Shown: positions 5,733 to 8,080 of the stretch, in pieces
Layout of the letters: every line of letters begins with the position of its first letter
Position numbering within the stretch: position 1 is the stretch's first letter
Notes under the pieces: generated by a model
Seen by the model: the letters and a program-made list of their open reading frames with translations, nothing else
What the model was told of the DNA's origin: nothing
Database searches by the model: none
Position numbers and translations under genes: made by a program
Assembly (NCBI GenBank): GCA_964555735.1
Contig: CAZKTS010000398.1
Span: 1 to 8,080, forward strand
Direction: 5' to 3'
From: CAZKTS01 sp964555735
Lineage (GTDB): Bacteria; Actinomycetota; Acidimicrobiia; IMCC26256; PALSA-555
Length of the DNA: 8,080 bases

Positions 5733-6479
5733 GATGAGCGCCGGGTCGGTGACACCGCCTCTGACCTGCACAAACACCCCATCCGGGTCGAGGCCGTGCT
5801 TCTCGACTTCTACGGCACGTTGGCCCGGGCCACGCAGTGGGTCTCGATCGATGTCGTGCTCGCCGAGCACGGCGTCGAGCTCTCCGACGAGGTGCGTGAG
5901 CGCTTCTGGAACGACGGGCTCGACGGGATCGAGCACCACGAGCACTCGCAGAGCCGCGACCACTACGTCGCGTGGCAGCAGCAGCGCCTCCTCTCGATGC
6001 TGTCGGAGACCGACGTCCACCCCGGCGAGTACGAGGTCATCCTCACCAAGCTCCGCGAGGGCAACGAAGCCCGCGTGCTGGAGGCGTACGACGAGGTGCC
6101 CGAGGTCCTCGCCGAGCTGCGGGCGCGGGGCCTTCGGCTGGCGATCTGCTCCAACTGGGACTGGGACCTCGCCGAGGCCGTCGAGGAGGCCGGTCTCACG
6201 GCTGCGGTCGACGTCATCGTGTCGTCGGCGTGGGCGGGGGCCCGCAAGCCCCACCCGCTGATCTTCCGACACACGCTCGACAAGCTCGGTGCCGACCCGG
6301 CCACGACCCTGTTCACCGGCGACACCTACGGTCCCGACGTCGTGGGCCCCCTCGCCGCCGGCATGACGCCGATGTACCTGCGGCGAGACGGCCACTGGCC
6401 CGACGACACCGCTCCTGGCACCATCGACCCGAGCGTGACCGTCGCCCCCGACCTCCGGACGCTGCTCGACCTGCTCTGA
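5724..6479 (+). CDS. HAD-superfamily hydrolase (subfamily IA, REG-2/haloacid dehalogenase-like)
   Basis: All four HAD motifs are present. Numbered from ATG 5724, they are the nucleophile D28 in LLDFYGTL, S143-N144 in ICSNWDWDL (motif II), K175 in ARKPHP (motif III), and D200/D205 in GDTYGPDV (motif IV). Motif I has D-F-Y-G-T rather than D-x-D-x-T, so the usual second acid is a tyrosine, as in haloacid dehalogenase-like and REG-2-like members; the substrate is unknown. A helical cap lies between motifs I and II (about residues 40-125). The start is uncertain. In-frame ATGs exist at 5694, 5718 and 5724, all overlapping or abutting the integrase control region, with only a weak GGGA at 5715-5718. 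The family normally has 5-10 residues before the nucleophile, so the first 20 or so codons may be element sequence. The ALDH gene follows after 35 bases in the same direction, suggesting an operon. Confidence 0.85.
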   Translation: MGRDERRVGDTASDLHKHPIRVEAVLLDFYGTLARATQWVSIDVVLAEHGVELSDEVRERFWNDGLDGIEHHEHSQSRDHYVAWQQQRLLSMLSETDVHPGEYEVILTKLREGNEARVLEAYDEVPEVLAELRARGLRLAICSNWDWDLAEAVEEAGLTAAVDVIVSSAWAGARKPHPLIFRHTLDKLGADPATTLFTGDTYGPDVVGPLAAGMTPMYLRRDGHWPDDTAPGTIDPSVTVAPDLRTLLDLL

Positions 6480-6502
6480 CGCCCACCCCGCCGCCGATGC
6501 CC

Positions 6503-6507
6503 AGGAG
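6503..6507 (+). promoter_or_regulatory. Ribosome binding site deciding the aldehyde dehydrogenase start
   Basis: AGGAG with a 7-base spacer precedes GTG 6515. The in-frame ATG at 6497 would start before this site, and longer in-frame extensions run over the HAD gene. Confidence 0.75.
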
Positions 6508-6514
6508 CCCCGCC

Positions 6515-7954
6515 GTGACCACCACCCTGCCCGACGCCACCACGCCCGACGCGCCGACACCACGGAAGGCCCGAAAGTCCGCGACCGGCCCCGACGCGGC
6601 CGCGCTCGTCGCCCGCCTCCGCGCGTCGTTCGAGAGCGGCCGCACGCGCCCCCTCGACTGGAGGCGCGCCCAGCTCAAGGCCATGAAGCGGATGCTCCAG
6701 GAGCGCGAGCAGGAGCTGCTCGACGCGCTCGCCACCGACCTCGGCAAGCCGCGCGCCGAGGCGTGGGCGACCGACATCGGCTTCGTGATCGCCGAGATCG
6801 ACTACATCCTGAAGCGGCTGCGTCGATGGACGCGCCCCGAGCGAGTGCACGCGCCGCTGGTCACCAAGCCGGCGCGCGCTCGAATCGTGCGTGAGCCGGT
6901 GGGTGTCGTCCTGGTGATCGCGCCGTGGAACTATCCGGTGCAGCTCCTGCTCGCCCCGGTGGCGGGCGCGATCGCGGCCGGCAACTGCGTCGTCGCGAAG
7001 CCGTCGGAGGTGGCGAGCGCCACGAGTGCCGTCCTCGCCCGCCTGCTCCCGGAGTACCTCGACCCCGAGTGCGTCGCGGTGGTGGAAGGCGCCGTCGAGG
7101 AGACGACCGCCCTGCTCGAGCAGCGCTTCGACCACATCCTCTACACGGGCAACGGGCGCGTGGCGCGCGTGGTGATGGAGGCGGCGGCCAAGCACCTCAC
7201 CCCGGTGACGCTGGAGCTCGGGGGCAAGAGCCCCGTGTACATCGACGAGTCCGCCGACCTCGAGGTAGCCGCCCGCCGGGTGGCCTGGGGCAAGTTCCTC
7301 AACGCCGGTCAGACCTGCATCGCGCCGGACTACGTGCTCGTGAGCCGCGGGCTCGAGGACCGCTTCGTCGAGCTCGTCCGCCGGTCGGTCTTCGACTTCT
7401 ACGGCAACGAACCCAAGGACAGCTCCGACTACGCCCGCATCGTCGATGACCGCCACTTCCAGCGGCTGGTCGGCCTGCTCGACTCCGGCACCGTCGCGGT
7501 CGGCGGTGAGCACGACGCCGCCACCCGCTACCTCGCGCCGACGGTGCTGCGCGACGTCATGCCCGAGTCGCCGGTGATGCAGGAAGAGATCTTCGGCCCG
7601 GTCCTGCCGATCGTGCCGGTGAACGACGCCGACGAGGCCATCGCGTTCGTGAACGGCCGCGAGAAGCCGCTCGCCCTCTACGTGTTCGCCGACGCCGGTG
7701 TCGCCGACAAGGTCGTGAACGAGACGAGCAGCGGTGGCGCCTCGATCAACGCGACGATGTTCCACGTCGCCGTGCCCGGCTTGCCCTTCGGCGGGGTCGG
7801 GCCGAGCGGCATGGGCGCGTACCACGGGCGTGCGAGCTTCGACACGTTCTCCCACGCCAAGAGCGTGCTGAAGAAGAGCACGAAGCCCGATCCCGACCTC
7901 GCGTACCCGCCGTACACGGAGCGCAAGGAGAAGCTGCTCCGCCGCTTCCTGTAG
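6515..7954 (+). CDS. NAD(P)-dependent aldehyde dehydrogenase, class 3 (ALDH3/FALDH-like)
   Basis: This 479-residue enzyme oxidises aldehydes to carboxylic acids with NAD(P)+ in the cytoplasm. Visible signatures are N139 in APWNYP (oxyanion-hole asparagine), E234 in TLELGGKSP (general base) and C268 in GQTCIAPDY (nucleophile). Further ones are EEIFGP (E357-E358) in the cofactor region and the class-3 end motif PFGGVGPSGMGAYHG. The 34-residue gap between catalytic E and C is the same as in ALDH3 enzymes. The first 24 residues are a threonine/proline/alanine-rich extension (TTLPDATTPDAP) before the usual start of the fold. No C-terminal membrane anchor is seen, unlike microsomal FALDH. GTG 6515 is preceded by AGGAG at 6503-6507. 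It is downstream of the HAD gene and probably co-transcribed. Substrate class (fatty or aromatic aldehydes) cannot be told from sequence alone. Confidence 0.93.
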   Translation: MTTTLPDATTPDAPTPRKARKSATGPDAAALVARLRASFESGRTRPLDWRRAQLKAMKRMLQEREQELLDALATDLGKPRAEAWATDIGFVIAEIDYILKRLRRWTRPERVHAPLVTKPARARIVREPVGVVLVIAPWNYPVQLLLAPVAGAIAAGNCVVAKPSEVASATSAVLARLLPEYLDPECVAVVEGAVEETTALLEQRFDHILYTGNGRVARVVMEAAAKHLTPVTLELGGKSPVYIDESADLEVAARRVAWGKFLNAGQTCIAPDYVLVSRGLEDRFVELVRRSVFDFYGNEPKDSSDYARIVDDRHFQRLVGLLDSGTVAVGGEHDAATRYLAPTVLRDVMPESPVMQEEIFGPVLPIVPVNDADEAIAFVNGREKPLALYVFADAGVADKVVNETSSGGASINATMFHVAVPGLPFGGVGPSGMGAYHGRASFDTFSHAKSVLKKSTKPDPDLAYPPYTERKEKLLRRFL

Positions 7955-7976
7955 TCGCGACACCGGCGCCACGAGC

Positions 7977-8080
7977 ATGAGCGACCGACTGCCCGACGGC
8001 TGGGGCCCCGACAGCCCGCGCGACGACTCCCTGCTCCGGGCGTACGCCGAGGCGTGGGCCGACCTCAACGAGGTGCTCGG
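7977..8080 (+). CDS. 5' end of an unidentified rightward gene, cut by the window edge
   Basis: An ATG at 7977, 22 bases after the ALDH stop, opens a frame with high G/C at third positions through the window end (34 codons). The peptide begins MSDRLPDGWGPDSPRDDSLL and continues RAYAEAWADLNEVLG. The spacing suggests it shares the HAD-ALDH transcript. No strong Shine-Dalgarno sequence is visible (only a weak ACGAGC before the ATG). The N-terminal pattern recalls actinobacterial N-acetyltransferase-associated proteins, but too little is present to assign a family. Confidence 0.55.
   Translation, partial: MSDRLPDGWGPDSPRDDSLLRAYAEAWADLNEVL

Larger units (their letters stand above)
1..5780. mobile_element. 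Right end of an integrated conjugative-type element (ICE-like); left end outside window
   Basis: The stretch carries a tyrosine integrase at its right edge, an excisionase-like HTH gene, a cell-wall hydrolase with transglycosylase and M23 domains, a membrane-anchored BTAD regulator and two orphan genes. Beyond the integrase come metabolic genes on the opposite strand. That layout, with recombination genes at one edge and a wall hydrolase further in, is known from integrative and conjugative elements of Actinobacteria. No relaxase, FtsK/TcpA or VirB4 gene is visible, so transfer ability is inferred only. It could equally be a mobilisable island or a prophage remnant. The right boundary is approximate (somewhere in 5700-5800); no att repeat could be matched because the left end is not in the window. 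Confidence 0.65.

Noticed and set aside
5782..5784. Longer integrase start at the in-frame ATG 5782
   Set aside because: The 29 extra residues do not resemble an integrase N terminus, and the strong GGAGGA site is placed for ATG 5695.
5696..5800. Possible tRNA or tRNA 3' end as attachment site
   Set aside because: No T-loop TTCRANYC-type sequence, acceptor pairing or cloverleaf could be found on either strand.
5972..6514. Extended N terminus for the aldehyde dehydrogenase running back over the HAD gene
   Set aside because: The extension is an arginine/proline-rich shadow of the HAD gene; GTG 6515 has a well-spaced ribosome binding site and gives normal ALDH3 length.
6326..8068. Long minus-strand open frame (580 codons) opposite the HAD and ALDH genes
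   Set aside because: It lies antisense to two genes with complete catalytic motifs, and its translation is low-complexity R/G/V/H-rich sequence without any domain. Long antisense frames are expected in high-GC DNA.

Overview
The window looks like the right-hand end of an integrated mobile element in a high-GC actinobacterial chromosome, followed by a short stretch of ordinary host genes. Base composition is strongly G+C rich throughout, coding frames have G or C in nearly every third position, several starts are GTG, and the BTAD-type winged-helix regulator is typical of Actinobacteria. The class cannot be fixed from the sequence; an Acidimicrobiia-like host is only a guess.

Element part (about 1 to 5,700-5,790). 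A divergent pair sits at the left: the first 29 codons of a leftward gene (unidentified), and a rightward two-domain cell-wall hydrolase (lytic transglycosylase plus M23 endopeptidase, membrane anchored) of the type that opens peptidoglycan for conjugative transfer. Five leftward genes follow, listed here in transcription order from the right: a tyrosine integrase, an 83-residue acidic orphan, an excisionase-like HTH protein, a secreted helical protein with two cysteines whose GTG start overlaps the excisionase stop, and a 649-residue membrane-anchored BTAD regulator whose 3' end overlaps the hydrolase gene convergently by 26 bp. Hairpins lie just after the integrase and after the secreted protein gene.

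Host part (about 5,790 to 8,080). A HAD-superfamily hydrolase gene is followed after 35 bp by a class-3-type aldehyde dehydrogenase gene with a clear ribosome binding site. After another 22 bp comes the start of a further rightward gene cut by the window edge. These three are probably one operon. No tRNA is seen at the junction. The integrase and HAD genes are back to back with almost no space between them, so the element probably entered at the very 5' end of the HAD gene or its promoter, and the true HAD start is uncertain.

The points most worth a second look are: an integrase whose box II histidine (HxxR) is replaced by aspartate; a near-perfect tandem 11-bp repeat immediately upstream of the integrase; the coupling of an excisionase-like gene to a secreted protein and a membrane-bound regulator; and the insertion point at the HAD-ALDH operon. 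No CRISPR array, rRNA, tRNA, transposase or recognisable defence system was seen.
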